A stretch of 64,000 bases of DNA from Ralstonia pickettii (GCF_030582395.1 NZ_CP104382.1:62001-126000), one strand, 5' to 3'; counted from the stretch's first letter, positions 34,131 to 42,919 are shown. Notes: generated from the letters alone by a model not told the origin. Translations and numbers: made by a program.

Positions 34131-35738
34131 ATGCAATCGCCAAACAGGGCCCCAGCCGCGCCAGACGGGCGGCGCTTTGGAATCGAATCTCCTTCGATTC
34201 TGCGTCCCATCCGCGTCCGGTTGACGCTGGTGTTCGTGATCTTTTTGCTGCTGGTGGTCGGCGTCGGCGCTTTCAGTATCGACCAATTGGCCAGTTTCCA
34301 CAGCGTATCTGCACAGATCAGCGGGCGCTGGCTTCAAAACAGCCGGATTCTGGGCGACCTCAATAACTACATCTCGGATTATCGCGCGGCCGAAGGCGAT
34401 TTTCTGATCGCCTCATCACGTGCCGATCTGCGAGCCGCAGACGAACAGGTCGCCATGCTCGACAAAGCGATTGCCACGTCCCAGGCCCGCTACGACAAGA
34501 TCGAGCACGACAGCCCCGAGCGCGAGCTTTACAGCCAGTTTGTCACCCAATGGAACACGTATCGCGAGCTGGCGCGACGGCTGATGATTTCTGCCAAGGC
34601 AGGCGACGTAGCGGGTGCTACGCGGCTCTATCACACGGATTCCAAACACGCATTCGATTTGGCGAATGACACGTTGGGTGTGATGACCGAACGCAGTGTC
34701 GCTGGCGCAACGGCAGAAACCGAGCGAGAGGCGCAGGCCTATCACAATGCGCGGCAACTCATAGTTGGGGCGATCGTTGTGGCGGCGTGTCTGGTCGTGT
34801 TGGCCGTGATTTATCTTGTCTACGCCGTGTCGCGCCCGATTGCCGCGCTGGTGGATCGCATGCACCGCGTTGCCAACAACGATACCCAGATCGACATCCC
34901 AGGCGTGGACCGCCACGACGAGATTGGTGACATCGCGCAAGCCGTGGCGCGTTTTCGCGAAAACACAATCGAATTGGGTCGCAGCAAGGATGCATTGATC
35001 GCCCAAGCCGCCGTATTGCAGGAGACGCTCGACAAAGAGCGCCGCATGGCCGAGTTGCAACGCAATTTCGTCTCAATGGCATCGCATGAATTCCGCACGC
35101 CGCTGGGCGTGATTGACGGCCAGGCTCAGCGCCTGATCCGCATGCGTGACGCGTTGCCGCCTGAGGTGCTGGAAGAGCGCTGCGAGAAAATCCGGGCTGC
35201 CGTGCAGCGCATGACGCACCTGATGGATCACCTGCTCGACTCTTCGCAGTGGCTGGATTCCACGACGCCCGCAGCGATGCGGCGCACCGATTTCCCGCTT
35301 GCAGCGCTTCTGACCGAGGTTTGCGAAATGCACTTGGAAGGCACGCCGAGCGCACGGATCGAGCTGTGCGTAGAGACTGATGAGCCGAACACATTCTTCG
35401 GCGATGCCCGGCTTCTGTTCCAGGCCTTCAGCAATCTTGTCGGCAACGCCGTTAAATACTCGCCGCCAGGCGCACCGGTCAGCGTGCGTATGCGCAGCGA
35501 TGCCGACGGTGTGTCGGTAACTGTGGAAGACCTGGGCCTGGGCATACCCGAGCGCGATATCGAGCGTTTGTTCGAGCGCTATGTGCGTGGTGGCAACGTT
35601 GCGGGGACGGTCGGGGCAGGTGTCGGGCTTTATTTGGTGAAGCTGGTCGTGGAATTGCACCGAGGGACGATCACCGTGACCAGCGAAGAAGGCAAAGGCT
35701 CAACATTCAACGTGTTCTTACCGCGACTCAAAGGCTAG
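34131..35738 (+). CDS. Membrane sensor histidine kinase (4HB sensor-HAMP-HisKA-HATPase)
   Basis: 535 residues. TM1 about 31-50, a mostly helical periplasmic sensor domain (four-helix-bundle MCP-like, about 51-205), TM2 about 209-232, HAMP (SRPIAALVDRMHRVANND) then the dimerisation helix with His319 in MASHEFRTPLGVIDGQ. The catalytic domain shows NLVGNAVKYSPPG (N box), EDLGLGI (G1) and GAGVGLYLV (G2). ATG 34131 has AGGA 8 bases upstream and leaves 76 bases for a divergent promoter; ATG 34074 would leave none. Its last 4 bases overlap the convergent CDF gene. Probable partner of the adjacent LuxR-type regulator. Confidence 0.85.
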   Translation: MQSPNRAPAAPDGRRFGIESPSILRPIRVRLTLVFVIFLLLVVGVGAFSIDQLASFHSVSAQISGRWLQNSRILGDLNNYISDYRAAEGDFLIASSRADLRAADEQVAMLDKAIATSQARYDKIEHDSPERELYSQFVTQWNTYRELARRLMISAKAGDVAGATRLYHTDSKHAFDLANDTLGVMTERSVAGATAETEREAQAYHNARQLIVGAIVVAACLVVLAVIYLVYAVSRPIAALVDRMHRVANNDTQIDIPGVDRHDEIGDIAQAVARFRENTIELGRSKDALIAQAAVLQETLDKERRMAELQRNFVSMASHEFRTPLGVIDGQAQRLIRMRDALPPEVLEERCEKIRAAVQRMTHLMDHLLDSSQWLDSTTPAAMRRTDFPLAALLTEVCEMHLEGTPSARIELCVETDEPNTFFGDARLLFQAFSNLVGNAVKYSPPGAPVSVRMRSDADGVSVTVEDLGLGIPERDIERLFERYVRGGNVAGTVGAGVGLYLVKLVVELHRGTITVTSEEGKGSTFNVFLPRLKG

Positions 35739-36658
35739 CTTGTACCGGCTGGGAGCCCGTTTACGGGATCGACGTGGGTCATGACATTGAGAACATCACG
35801 TCTTTGCATAACGCGTCGCCTCGCTTCGAGCGCGATGTCGTGACCGACCTTCACGGTTGCGGTGCTTTCGATCTCCAAGTGCGCGTCAACCAGGATCATG
35901 TCGCCCATTTTGCGTGTCCGCACGTCATGAACGCCAAGCACGCCTGGCGTGCCGAGTATCACTTCCCGAATTTCGCTGGCTGTCTCTTGATCGACGGCTC
36001 TGTCCATGAGGTCGTACAGGGCATTCGAGCCAAACTGCCAGCCCATTCTCGCCACCATTAACCCGACAACGAATGCGGCCACTGGATCGAGCAGGTGGAA
36101 TCCAAGCAAATTGCCGACGATGCCGAGTGCAACCACCAATGAGGAGGCTGCGTCGGAGCGGGCGTGCCATGCGTTCGCTATCAGCATGCTGGAGCGTACG
36201 CGCTCCGCAACGGCCAGCATGCACCGGAACAACAGTTCTTTGCTCACCAGTGCGCCCAGTGCGACCCACAAGCCGACCAATTTCACATGTGAGATCGACT
36301 CCGGATGCTCCAGCTTGGTCACCGCACCCCAGAGCATTCCGACGCCTACGGTGAGTAGCAGCAAGCCCAATACCAGGGATGCTGCTGTCTCGAATCGAAG
36401 GTGACCATAGTGATGTTCCGCATCCGGTTCCTTCTGGCTATGGTGTCCAGCAAAGAGAACGACGAAATCCGAAACCAGGTCGGAAAGCGAGTGGATCGCG
36501 TCGGCGATCAACGCTTGTGAATGGGCAAGAACGCCGGCAACCAGCTGCGCAGCCGTTAGGGCCAAATTGACACCCACGCTGACGAGCGTGCTGCGTTTCG
36601 CCGCGCGCTTCATGGCGGGCGTTTCGCTGTCGAGATCAATCTCGGTTGGCTGTTGCAT
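35735..36658 (-). CDS. Cation diffusion facilitator (CDF) metal exporter
   Basis: 307 residues with six membrane helices and a C-terminal cytoplasmic metal-binding domain (from about 225; HDVRTRKMGDMILVDAHLEIE, and HDIALEARRRVM). The TM2 site reads IADAIHSLSDLVSD (Asp53, His56, Asp60) and the TM5 site AWHARSDAASS (His/Asp), typical of zinc/iron/manganese-type CDF proteins. Expected to export divalent cations from cytoplasm to periplasm by proton antiport. Convergent with the sensor kinase, with a 4-base overlap of the coding ends. Metal specificity cannot be decided from this reading. Confidence 0.87.
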   Translation of the reverse strand: MQQPTEIDLDSETPAMKRAAKRSTLVSVGVNLALTAAQLVAGVLAHSQALIADAIHSLSDLVSDFVVLFAGHHSQKEPDAEHHYGHLRFETAASLVLGLLLLTVGVGMLWGAVTKLEHPESISHVKLVGLWVALGALVSKELLFRCMLAVAERVRSSMLIANAWHARSDAASSLVVALGIVGNLLGFHLLDPVAAFVVGLMVARMGWQFGSNALYDLMDRAVDQETASEIREVILGTPGVLGVHDVRTRKMGDMILVDAHLEIESTATVKVGHDIALEARRRVMQRRDVLNVMTHVDPVNGLPAGTS

Positions 36659-36861
36659 GGTCTTGTTTGTCTGATGGACGAGGACAGATCACCTTGAGGG
36701 CGAGCGCCTGAATTTGTCCGCGATCATAGGGGGAGAGCGGGCCGTGTGGGAAATAACCGGGAGCCGCAGAAAAGAATCCGCATGAGAGGCGTTCGCATTC
36801 GCTGTTGCATTGGTTGGCACAACTGCAATGCCAGGGCTCGCATGTGCATCAAGACAATTCG

Positions 36862-37492
36862 CTAATGCGCCAGGATCGGCTTGCCGAATAGTGACGGCAG
36901 GAAATCATCCAGGAAGAACAACACCTGAATATTTGCGCCGACACCTCGCGTCGAACCGTGGGTTGTAGGAAGGCCCGGTTCCGCGGCGACCTGCCACGTA
37001 TCGCTGACATAGGGGATCCCTGGGTTGACGGTGCCGCGCGTGCGTTGCCCCCGTGGTGAGTCGAACGCGAACTCAATCAAGGGAATCCATTGGCGGAGGG
37101 GATCCTCCTTGGGGAGCACGCCTGACGCAAATCGATCCGTCAAATACAGCGTGCTGTACTCCAGCGCGAATCTCCAGTGCACCGTGGTGACATTGGCCGT
37201 CCTTACAGTGTTGAACTGCCGCGTCGTCGGGTCATAGCTCAAGTTGTTCGACGTCTTACCTGTCGGCACGGCCACGCTGACACCCGCCGTAATGCCCGCC
37301 GGCCGCAACCAAGACCCTGCGTCAGGCAAGGCGCCGAACCCCTGGGCCTATATAGAGGCTCGGGGCGATGGTCGCTGAAATGTTGGCGCCGAGCCGTTTA
37401 GCCCCGGTATGAAGCGACTGGGCCGCGTAAGTCCAGCCGCTTCCGCGAGTGAGCGATAGTGCGCATGCATCACTGAGAAAGGCTTCACCTTG
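36862..37492 (-). pseudogene. Outer-membrane protein-like remnant with a 1-nt frameshift and no start
   Basis: Two adjoining minus-strand frames read as one protein. The upstream part (37492 to about 37342) gives SDACALSLTRGSGWTYAAQS then LGANISATIAPSLYIGPG; the downstream part continues with FGALPDAGSW, LRPAGITAGVSVAVPTGKTS, ALEYSTLYLTDRFASG and ends LFGKPILAH. Removing one G from the GGGG run at 37339-37342 joins them smoothly. The alternating beta-strand pattern (aromatic and Thr/Ser rich, VSVAVPTG) looks like an outer-membrane beta-barrel protein. An in-frame stop at 37493-37495 removes the signal-peptide end. I cannot name the family with certainty. Confidence 0.6.
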
Positions 37493-37506
37493 TCACACGT
37501 GACAAG
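37489..37506. promoter_or_regulatory. 18-bp palindrome, 8-bp arms
   Basis: CTTGTCAC-AC-GTGACAAG. A typical size and symmetry for a dimeric repressor site (TetR, LacI or GntR types). It lies at the broken 5' end of the outer-membrane protein remnant and 349 bases before the desaturase start. Confidence 0.4.
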
Positions 37507-37854
37507 TCAATGGGTCTGCGCGCAACTTCCAGCGCATGGGGGTTTCCATTCCATAGTGGCATTTGCGTTGAATAGTCCGGCCAACGAGGCGCCATGCGGT
37601 TGGCCGGAATTTGTGTCTCTTGTTTGTCCGTCGACGAGTCTCCTTGGTACAGACTTTCCTTTCCGCCAAGGTGGGAGCGGCTCAATCAAATCAACGCTTT
37701 ATCGACGATTTTGGTACAGCCTTTTTTGTCTGCCGTTAAAACGTCATGTGCGCTGGCGATTGCTGCCACATATCGTTATCGGCAATCCTTCGTTCCGGTC
37801 GTGCGGGGTCGGCCCGTATGCTGTGCTTTCGTTCCACCACGCAAGCATGCACGC
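37507..37854. other. Leader region before the desaturase gene
   Basis: About 350 bases, somewhat less GC-rich than the surrounding genes. The desaturase frame is open from 37594, but the translated sequence there has no membrane or family character, so it is read as untranslated. Confidence 0.4.
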
Positions 37855-38862
37855 ATGGCCATTTATCTTGACGACCGACAGCGCACGGAACTGGCGCAGG
37901 CCGCCCGTCATTGGCTGTGGCGTACGGAGCTGCCGACGTGGCTGCTGATCGCCACGGTCTATGCAACCTGGTTTGGCGTTGCCACGCATGTGCGTCAACT
38001 CGGTGTGCCGCTGGCGTGCGTGCTGCTGTCGCTCTGCACCACGTGGTACCTGTCGTTGCAGCACGAGCTGCTGCATGGCCACCCGACGCGCCTGCCGTGG
38101 CTCAATGCGTTGATCGGCGCGGCGCCCCTTGGCATCTGGCTGCCATATGGCCTGTACCGGCGCCTGCATCTGCAGCACCACGAGGCTGAACTCACGCACC
38201 CCGACACCGATCCGGAGAGCTACTTCCTCTACGCCGTCGATTGGCATGCGGCCAGTCCGGCGATGCGCAAGCTGTATGCCGTGCGCAATACGCTGGCCGG
38301 GCGGATGTTGCTGCAACCCGCGTTCTCGATTCTCACCATTGCAGGGGATGCTTGCGCAAAGCTGCGCTCGGGCGACTGGCGCGACGTGCCAATGTGGGCG
38401 GCCCACCTGCTTGCAGTCGCGGTGCTGCTCGTGTGGCTGCAGACAGCCTGTGGCCTGCCCGCGTGGCTCATGCTGCTGGGCGTGGCGTATCCGGCGCTGT
38501 CACTGGCGGCGATCCGCTCTTTCCAGGAGCATCGCCCGGCGGATTCCCACGCCACCCGAAGCGTGATCAACGACGCCGGCTTGATGTGGCGGTTGCTGTT
38601 TCTCAACAACAACTACCATCTGGTGCACCACGACCTGCCTTCCGTACCGTGGTTTGCATTGGCATGGGTCTACCGCCGCCGCGCCGACGACTACCTCGTG
38701 CGCAACGGCGGCTTCCATGTGCGAGGTTATCGGGAATGGCTGATCCGCTACGCGCTGCGCGTGGCGGCGCCGGTAGCGCATCCGCTGTTCCATGGTCCTT
38801 CCGATCGGCACGTGTATGCGCCGCGTTCCTATGGGGAATATCGCGAATATGGCGAAGCATGA
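37855..38862 (+). CDS. Membrane fatty acid desaturase-like protein
   Basis: 335 residues with several hydrophobic segments and the three histidine clusters of the membrane desaturase/hydroxylase family: HELLHGH (70-76), HLQHH (105-109) and HLVHH (255-259). These bind the di-iron centre. Start ATG 37855 is placed at the beginning of the soluble helix MAIYLDDRQRTEL; no signal peptide is needed. The next gene overlaps by 14 bases. Substrate (acyl lipid or other) is unknown; the coupling with a phosphonate-type binding protein gene is unusual for a lipid enzyme. Confidence 0.83.
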   Translation: MAIYLDDRQRTELAQAARHWLWRTELPTWLLIATVYATWFGVATHVRQLGVPLACVLLSLCTTWYLSLQHELLHGHPTRLPWLNALIGAAPLGIWLPYGLYRRLHLQHHEAELTHPDTDPESYFLYAVDWHAASPAMRKLYAVRNTLAGRMLLQPAFSILTIAGDACAKLRSGDWRDVPMWAAHLLAVAVLLVWLQTACGLPAWLMLLGVAYPALSLAAIRSFQEHRPADSHATRSVINDAGLMWRLLFLNNNYHLVHHDLPSVPWFALAWVYRRRADDYLVRNGGFHVRGYREWLIRYALRVAAPVAHPLFHGPSDRHVYAPRSYGEYREYGEA

Positions 38863-39676
38863 GCGCTGGGTGGCAGCCCTCCCGATGTACAACGTCTCTG
38901 CGTCATTGCGGGACGACTGGGCCACGCTCATTGAGCGGACAGCACAGGCGCTCGGCCGTGGCACGTCGCCCGTGATGCTGGACCCCGTGGACCCGGGCGA
39001 GAGCCCCGACGCGCTGCACGCCTTCTAACGGCGCGACGACGTGTTGCTGTCGCAGACCTGCGGCTACCCGTTGATTCGCGGATTGGCATCGCGGGTACAG
39101 CTGATCGGCACCCCTCGCTTTGTGGTGCCCGGATGCCAGCAGGAGGCCTATAGCAGCGCCATCGTGGTCCGCGCCAAAGATGGCCCCGCCAGCCTGGCTG
39201 CATGCCGGGGCGCGCGCGTCGCCTGCAACAGCCCCGACTCGCACAGCGGCATGAACGCACTGCGCCACGCCGTTGCGCCGCTGGTGCGCGGCGCGCGGTT
39301 CTTCGGGGCGGTCGTGCACACGGGCTCGCACCTGAGGTCGCTGGCGGCGGTTGCCGACGACGAGGCCGACGTTGCCGCCATCGACTGCGTGACGCTGGCC
39401 TTTGCCGCAGAGCACAGGCCAGACCTGGTTGCGGGGCTACGGCAGATTGGCTCGACGCGGCATGTGGCCGGCCTGCCGTTCATCGCCTCACGGCGCGCGG
39501 ACGAGGCGCTGGTGCAGCGTGTGAGGAACGCGATGCGCCAAGCCTTGCACGATGACGCCGGCCTGCGCTCCAGACTCCGCCTGGAAGACATCGTGCCGAC
39601 CACATTGGCGCACTACCGGCCCATCGCCGTGATGGCACGCGAGGCGCGCATGCGCGGGTATGGCGAGCTGAACTAA
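38849..39676 (+). pseudogene. Phosphate/phosphonate-type ABC substrate-binding protein, interrupted by an in-frame TAA
   Basis: From ATG 38849 the frame codes for VAALPMYNVSASLRDDWATL (the start of the PhnD-like periplasmic-binding fold) up to LHAF, then meets TAA at 39026-39028 and continues in the same frame with RRDDVLLSQTCGYPLIRGL, an SIVV/AKDGPASLAACRG core, CNSPDSHSGMNALRHAV, and a C-terminal helix to 39676. Both halves belong to one protein of about 275 residues. A Tyr codon (TAC/TAT) at the stop position would restore it by one base change. No signal peptide is evident. Overlaps the desaturase gene end, so both were probably translated together. Could also be a sequencing error or a read-through case. 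Confidence 0.75.
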
Positions 39677-39909
39677 CTTTGCCGGAAAGTTGTCCTTGGG
39701 CCGGAGTCGCTTCAGTATGTCCCCCGACCTCCCCCCGATCTTTGCGGCGCAGTTCCAAGTCAATAGGACGGCGTCATAGCGCCGAGCGTTTAGCGAACGG
39801 CCGGCGGCCCGGATCAGGCATGCGTGACTCGACCGCCTGCATGGCGGCATCCTGCAACGCGCCTTGGATGGCATCCCCCCCGCATGTACCGTCAAGCAGT
39901 TCGCCCTGC

Positions 39910-40671
39910 TCAATGTGCAACCCGAGCTGCGCGTTGCCTGAAGACCAGCATGCCGGTCAAGATGAAGGCGAGCAGTGCAGCCGACGCGGAGTAGCGGCTC
40001 AAAGCGAGCCCACCCGCGCTGTGGGGTTTGTCGAGAAAGTCGCCAACCACGGCGCCCAAGGGGCGTGTCAGGATGAACGCGGCCCAGAACAGCAGTGTGC
40101 GCGAGACGTGGGTCCAGTAGTAGGCGGCAACGATGAGTGCAAGCAGCGCCCCGAAGACCACGGCCGCCCCCGTATAGCCCAAGCCGGCCGTATCGGCAGT
40201 CCAATCGCCCAGGGCCGTGCCCAAGGTCTGCGAAAACATGATCGTGACCCAATAGAACGCTTCAGCCTTGGGCGAGTGGACGGTGCTCACCGACACCGAC
40301 CCCAACGTGCGGTACCAAGCGAAAAGAGAGCCGAGCAGCAGTACCAGCAGCAAGGTGGAGCCGCCTGCATATCCGATACCCAGAGAGCGATCCGCGAAGT
40401 CTGCCAGCGTCGTGCCCACCGTGGTCGTGGCGATGATGGTGGTCCAGTAGAGAAGCGGATGAAAGCCCTTGGCGCGTATTTGTGCCGCTACCGACACCAG
40501 GAAAATGGCGGCAAAGATGCCGGTACCCACCAGATAGCCGAGGTTCATCGACATCGATACGGCATCGCCGCCGGTCTCGCCCAGTGTGGTTGCCGCAATC
40601 TTGAGTAGCCAGAAGGCCAATGTGACTTCTGGCACCTTGGCCAGAGCGTGCTCTGTTGATGTCTTCATCAT
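39910..40671 (-). CDS. COG4705-type multi-pass membrane protein with four G-x4-D repeats (paralogue A)
   Basis: 253 residues, about eight hydrophobic helices. The motif [FY]W...T-x-x-G-x4-D occurs four times: Gly31-Asp36 (LGETGGD), Gly86-Asp91 (VGTTLAD), Gly151-Asp156 (LGTALGD) and Gly206-Asp211 (LGAVVGD), each about 10 residues after an aromatic-Trp pair. This matches the uncharacterised membrane-anchored proteins of COG4705. ATG 40671 has GAGGA just upstream. It follows the lipoprotein gene by 13 bases and is the last gene of the minus-strand set 42356-39910. Repeated buried acids suggest ion or proton binding, but no function is established to my knowledge. Confidence 0.75.
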   Translation of the reverse strand: MMKTSTEHALAKVPEVTLAFWLLKIAATTLGETGGDAVSMSMNLGYLVGTGIFAAIFLVSVAAQIRAKGFHPLLYWTTIIATTTVGTTLADFADRSLGIGYAGGSTLLLVLLLGSLFAWYRTLGSVSVSTVHSPKAEAFYWVTIMFSQTLGTALGDWTADTAGLGYTGAAVVFGALLALIVAAYYWTHVSRTLLFWAAFILTRPLGAVVGDFLDKPHSAGGLALSRYSASAALLAFILTGMLVFRQRAARVAH

Positions 40672-40684
40672 GCGTCCTCGCAAA

Positions 40685-41137
40685 TCAAGTCCGACCTTGC
40701 AGCGTGTCGAAGGTTTTCAGCAAATCAGTTAACGCTGCCTTGCAGTCGGGCTGCTTGGGTGTATCGGCGCGCAAGGCGGCCAGGGCACGGTCAATGGCCT
40801 TATCCAGTACGTGCCAATCATCGGCCGCTCGTGGCTTCAGTCCGGCTTCCGCCGCGTCCCAAGAGACCTCCAGATCTTTGATGCGCGTTTTTGCAGCCGC
40901 CAGATCACCCTTGTCCACGAGGTTGGCAACGTCCGTCGCGATACCGCGAAACGCGGATAGATCACCCAGCTTCGACACGGTCTTGGATTGGGGTGCTGAT
41001 GCGGTTTGGGCCGATGTGCCCGGCACTGTCCCGCTTGCGGCGTGTGTCTCCTGTTTCGAGCAACCGGCGGCAATGCCGAGAGACAAGAGGGTCGAGACGG
41101 TGGCGATCGCCCGAATGAGCGTGGTTTGATGGAACAT
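40685..41137 (-). CDS. Small periplasmic lipoprotein, helical, unknown function
   Basis: 150 residues with a lipoprotein signal peptide and lipobox IAAGC (Cys26), then a Ser/Thr/Ala linker and a helical domain ([40 protein letters not shown] and a conserved-looking [18 protein letters not shown]). I know no specific function; similar small lipoproteins accompany COG4705 membrane proteins in related genomes as far as I recall. It lies between the two paralogous membrane protein genes (23 and 13 bases), strongly suggesting a joint complex or transport role at the inner or outer membrane. Confidence 0.7.
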   Translation of the reverse strand: MFHQTTLIRAIATVSTLLSLGIAAGCSKQETHAASGTVPGTSAQTASAPQSKTVSKLGDLSAFRGIATDVANLVDKGDLAAAKTRIKDLEVSWDAAEAGLKPRAADDWHVLDKAIDRALAALRADTPKQPDCKAALTDLLKTFDTLQGRT

Positions 41138-41160
41138 GGGTTCTCCAGTAGAGCGAAGTG

Positions 41161-41934
41161 TTATTCGGTGGCCTGTACAGCTCGGCTTTTTCCCATGCCG
41201 AACTGTTCACCTGCCACCAGTAAGACAATCACCGTCAGGAACAGGGCGCTCGTCCACATAGCCCCCATGCCGAGACCGCCGTAGGTTTTCGCTTGTGTGA
41301 GCAAGTCGCCAAGTGCTGCACCGAAGGGTCTGGTGAGGATGTATGCGATCCAGAACGTGAGCACGGCGTTGCCACCGAAACGCCAGGCGGCGTATGTGAG
41401 GCCGAGCAACGCGCCGAACACCACGGCCCCCCACGTGAAGCCAAGGCCGAGCGCTTCCGTCGCCAGATCGCCCGCTGCGGTCCCCAGCGCAAACGTACAG
41501 AGGATGGCGGCCCAATAGAACAGCTCCCGACGTCGCGTGTCGATCGATTGGATCGAAAGCGTTCGCTCCAAGCGATACCAGACAAAGAAGACCGCCGCGA
41601 GCAGCAGTGCAAACGCAGCGGTGCTGATGTACAGGCTGACCCCCAACCCATCAGTCAACAGGTCAGTGATCTGCGTACCGACCACGCTGACAAGGACGAC
41701 CGTGAGCCAGTAGATCGAGGGGATATAGCGACGGGACCGCAGCTGCGCAAACAAGGCAGCCGCCAACAATGCGGCCATCACGGCTTGCGTTGCGGCTTGG
41801 CCCCACCCGGCATTCACGGCCAGGAAATCGGCTCCCGTCTCGCCCACGGTCGTGGACATGATCTTGACGATCCAAAAGGACAGGGCAATCTCGGGCACCT
41901 TGTTCCATGCTTCACTTACCTGCCACCGATTCAT
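41161..41934 (-). CDS. COG4705-type multi-pass membrane protein with four G-x4-D repeats (paralogue B)
   Basis: 257 residues, clearly paralogous to the protein at 39910-40671: shared KVPE.-.L-FW start, GETGAD (Gly31-Asp36), VGTQITD (Gly86-Asp91), LGTAAGD (Gly151-Asp156) and FGAALGD (Gly205-Asp210), and the common [15 protein letters not shown] helix. The start at 41934 ([10 protein letters not shown]) is chosen by alignment with the paralogue; the frame is open further upstream but crosses a regulatory box. The PepSY gene lies 86 bases upstream on the same strand. Confidence 0.78.
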   Translation of the reverse strand: MNRWQVSEAWNKVPEIALSFWIVKIMSTTVGETGADFLAVNAGWGQAATQAVMAALLAAALFAQLRSRRYIPSIYWLTVVLVSVVGTQITDLLTDGLGVSLYISTAAFALLLAAVFFVWYRLERTLSIQSIDTRRRELFYWAAILCTFALGTAAGDLATEALGLGFTWGAVVFGALLGLTYAAWRFGGNAVLTFWIAYILTRPFGAALGDLLTQAKTYGGLGMGAMWTSALFLTVIVLLVAGEQFGMGKSRAVQATE

Positions 41935-41982
41935 GATGTGTCCTCGCGGGAGTGGGAACGTGGGGGCAGTATGGTTCAGCGG

Positions 41983-41999
41983 ACTTAGCCTCGACATAG
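41983..41999 (-). promoter_or_regulatory. Tandem hexamer box, OmpR-family type
   Basis: ACTTAG (41983-41988), 5 bases, ACATAG (41994-41999): two like-oriented hexamers with an 11-bp period, 49 bases before the paralogue B start. Reads CTATGT-N5-CTAAGT in gene direction. Matches the box at 42411-42427. Confidence 0.45.
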
Positions 42000-42020
42000 A
42001 CCCGGGTGTGCCATACGCGA

Positions 42021-42356
42021 TCAATCTTGCTTGTCGTGATCGCCTTCGTGATCGGCCTTGTCCTCCACTGCGGACACGACGGTGCCCTTGTCGGCATCGA
42101 TCCGAACGTCAAAGACTTTGGCTCCGCTCACGACTTCGACGTCGTAAACCCAGCCCTGCTTCGACTGCTCGTACTCGGCGCGGGATGCCTTGCCGTTGGC
42201 ATGCTGCTCTGCAGCCGCGACAGCTTGAGTCAGCGGGATCTTTGCTTGCGTGATGGCGAGGGCGTCGTTTCGAATATGGTCTTTGGCGGCGTAGGCGGCT
42301 GCGCCCGTCATCGCAACGGCAATGGCGAGGAGGGAAAGCTTGGTGTAGCGGTACAT
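42021..42356 (-). CDS. PepSY-domain periplasmic protein
   Basis: 111 residues: signal peptide (MYRYTKLSLLAIAVAMTG, cleavage near AAYAA), then one PepSY domain (ALAITQAKIPLTQAVAAAEQ, ASRAEYEQSKQGWVYDVEVV, AKVFDVRIDADKGTVVSA) and an acidic His/Asp tail (HEGDHDKQD) that might bind metal. AGGAG lies 6-10 bases before the ATG. PepSY proteins of this size are often controlled by QseBC/PmrAB-like two-component systems, which agrees with the tandem hexamer box upstream. It heads the minus-strand gene set that ends at 39910. Confidence 0.85.
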   Translation of the reverse strand: MYRYTKLSLLAIAVAMTGAAAYAAKDHIRNDALAITQAKIPLTQAVAAAEQHANGKASRAEYEQSKQGWVYDVEVVSGAKVFDVRIDADKGTVVSAVEDKADHEGDHDKQD

Positions 42357-42410
42357 GATGCTTCTCCTGGCATGCGCGGGATGTGCGCACTGGACACGCT
42401 ACGCAGGCTG

Positions 42411-42427
42411 ACTTAGGCCGAACTGAG
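42411..42427 (-). promoter_or_regulatory. Tandem hexamer box, OmpR-family type
   Basis: ACTTAG (42411-42416), 5 bases, ACTGAG (42422-42427); in gene direction CTCAGT-N5-CTAAGT. It lies 55 bases before the PepSY start and has the 11-bp period of OmpR/PmrA-type response regulator sites. Confidence 0.45.
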
Positions 42428-42919
42428 ACGAAGCAAAATTTCCAAGGCAAAGCCGGCTTACCCGGGTTGGCCCTCTGTGGGTTGGCGGAACAACTCGCAT
42501 ACGAGAATTAAAATAATTTCATATCAGCAGTTTTCGCGCCGCCAAGGGTCATGAAAGCGCAGATTTGGTGCGTGTACATTCGCCTCGTTTGGCTCGAATG
42601 TGCCGCCAAGCCAATGCTGGCGTCACGCAGTTCGCAATCCCCACTTACGCCTGCTGCCCGGTGCACAGGTTTGAAGCAGCCCGGCTGCCCCAGCATCGCA
42701 TTCAAGATTCTTTGTGCCCTGCCGTCATTTCCGTTCAAAGCAGCCTGGGCAGTCTTGCAGCGCGACGGCTTTGAAGATCGGTCACCGACAGCCGCACATG
42801 GCTTCAAGATGCTCCTGCTTCAACGCATGCACCTGAATGCATCGCCAGATAGGTACGGCGATGCTGTTGATCAGGGCATGACGTCTCTCTCTGACGCCGC
42901 TGAAACAGGAATGAAGCAA
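42428..42919. other. Divergent intergenic region between PepSY and chemoreceptor genes
   Basis: About 490 bases. An AT-rich stretch at 42500-42540 (AATTAAAATAATTTCATATC) is the likely promoter zone. The chemoreceptor frame is open from 42551, but the upstream part lacks family character; no other gene recognised. Confidence 0.45.

Noticed and set aside
42551..42919. N-terminal extension of the chemoreceptor
   Set aside because: The translated part has no signal or sensor character; ATG 42920 gives the usual MRISDMKIG start with a spaced Shine-Dalgarno.
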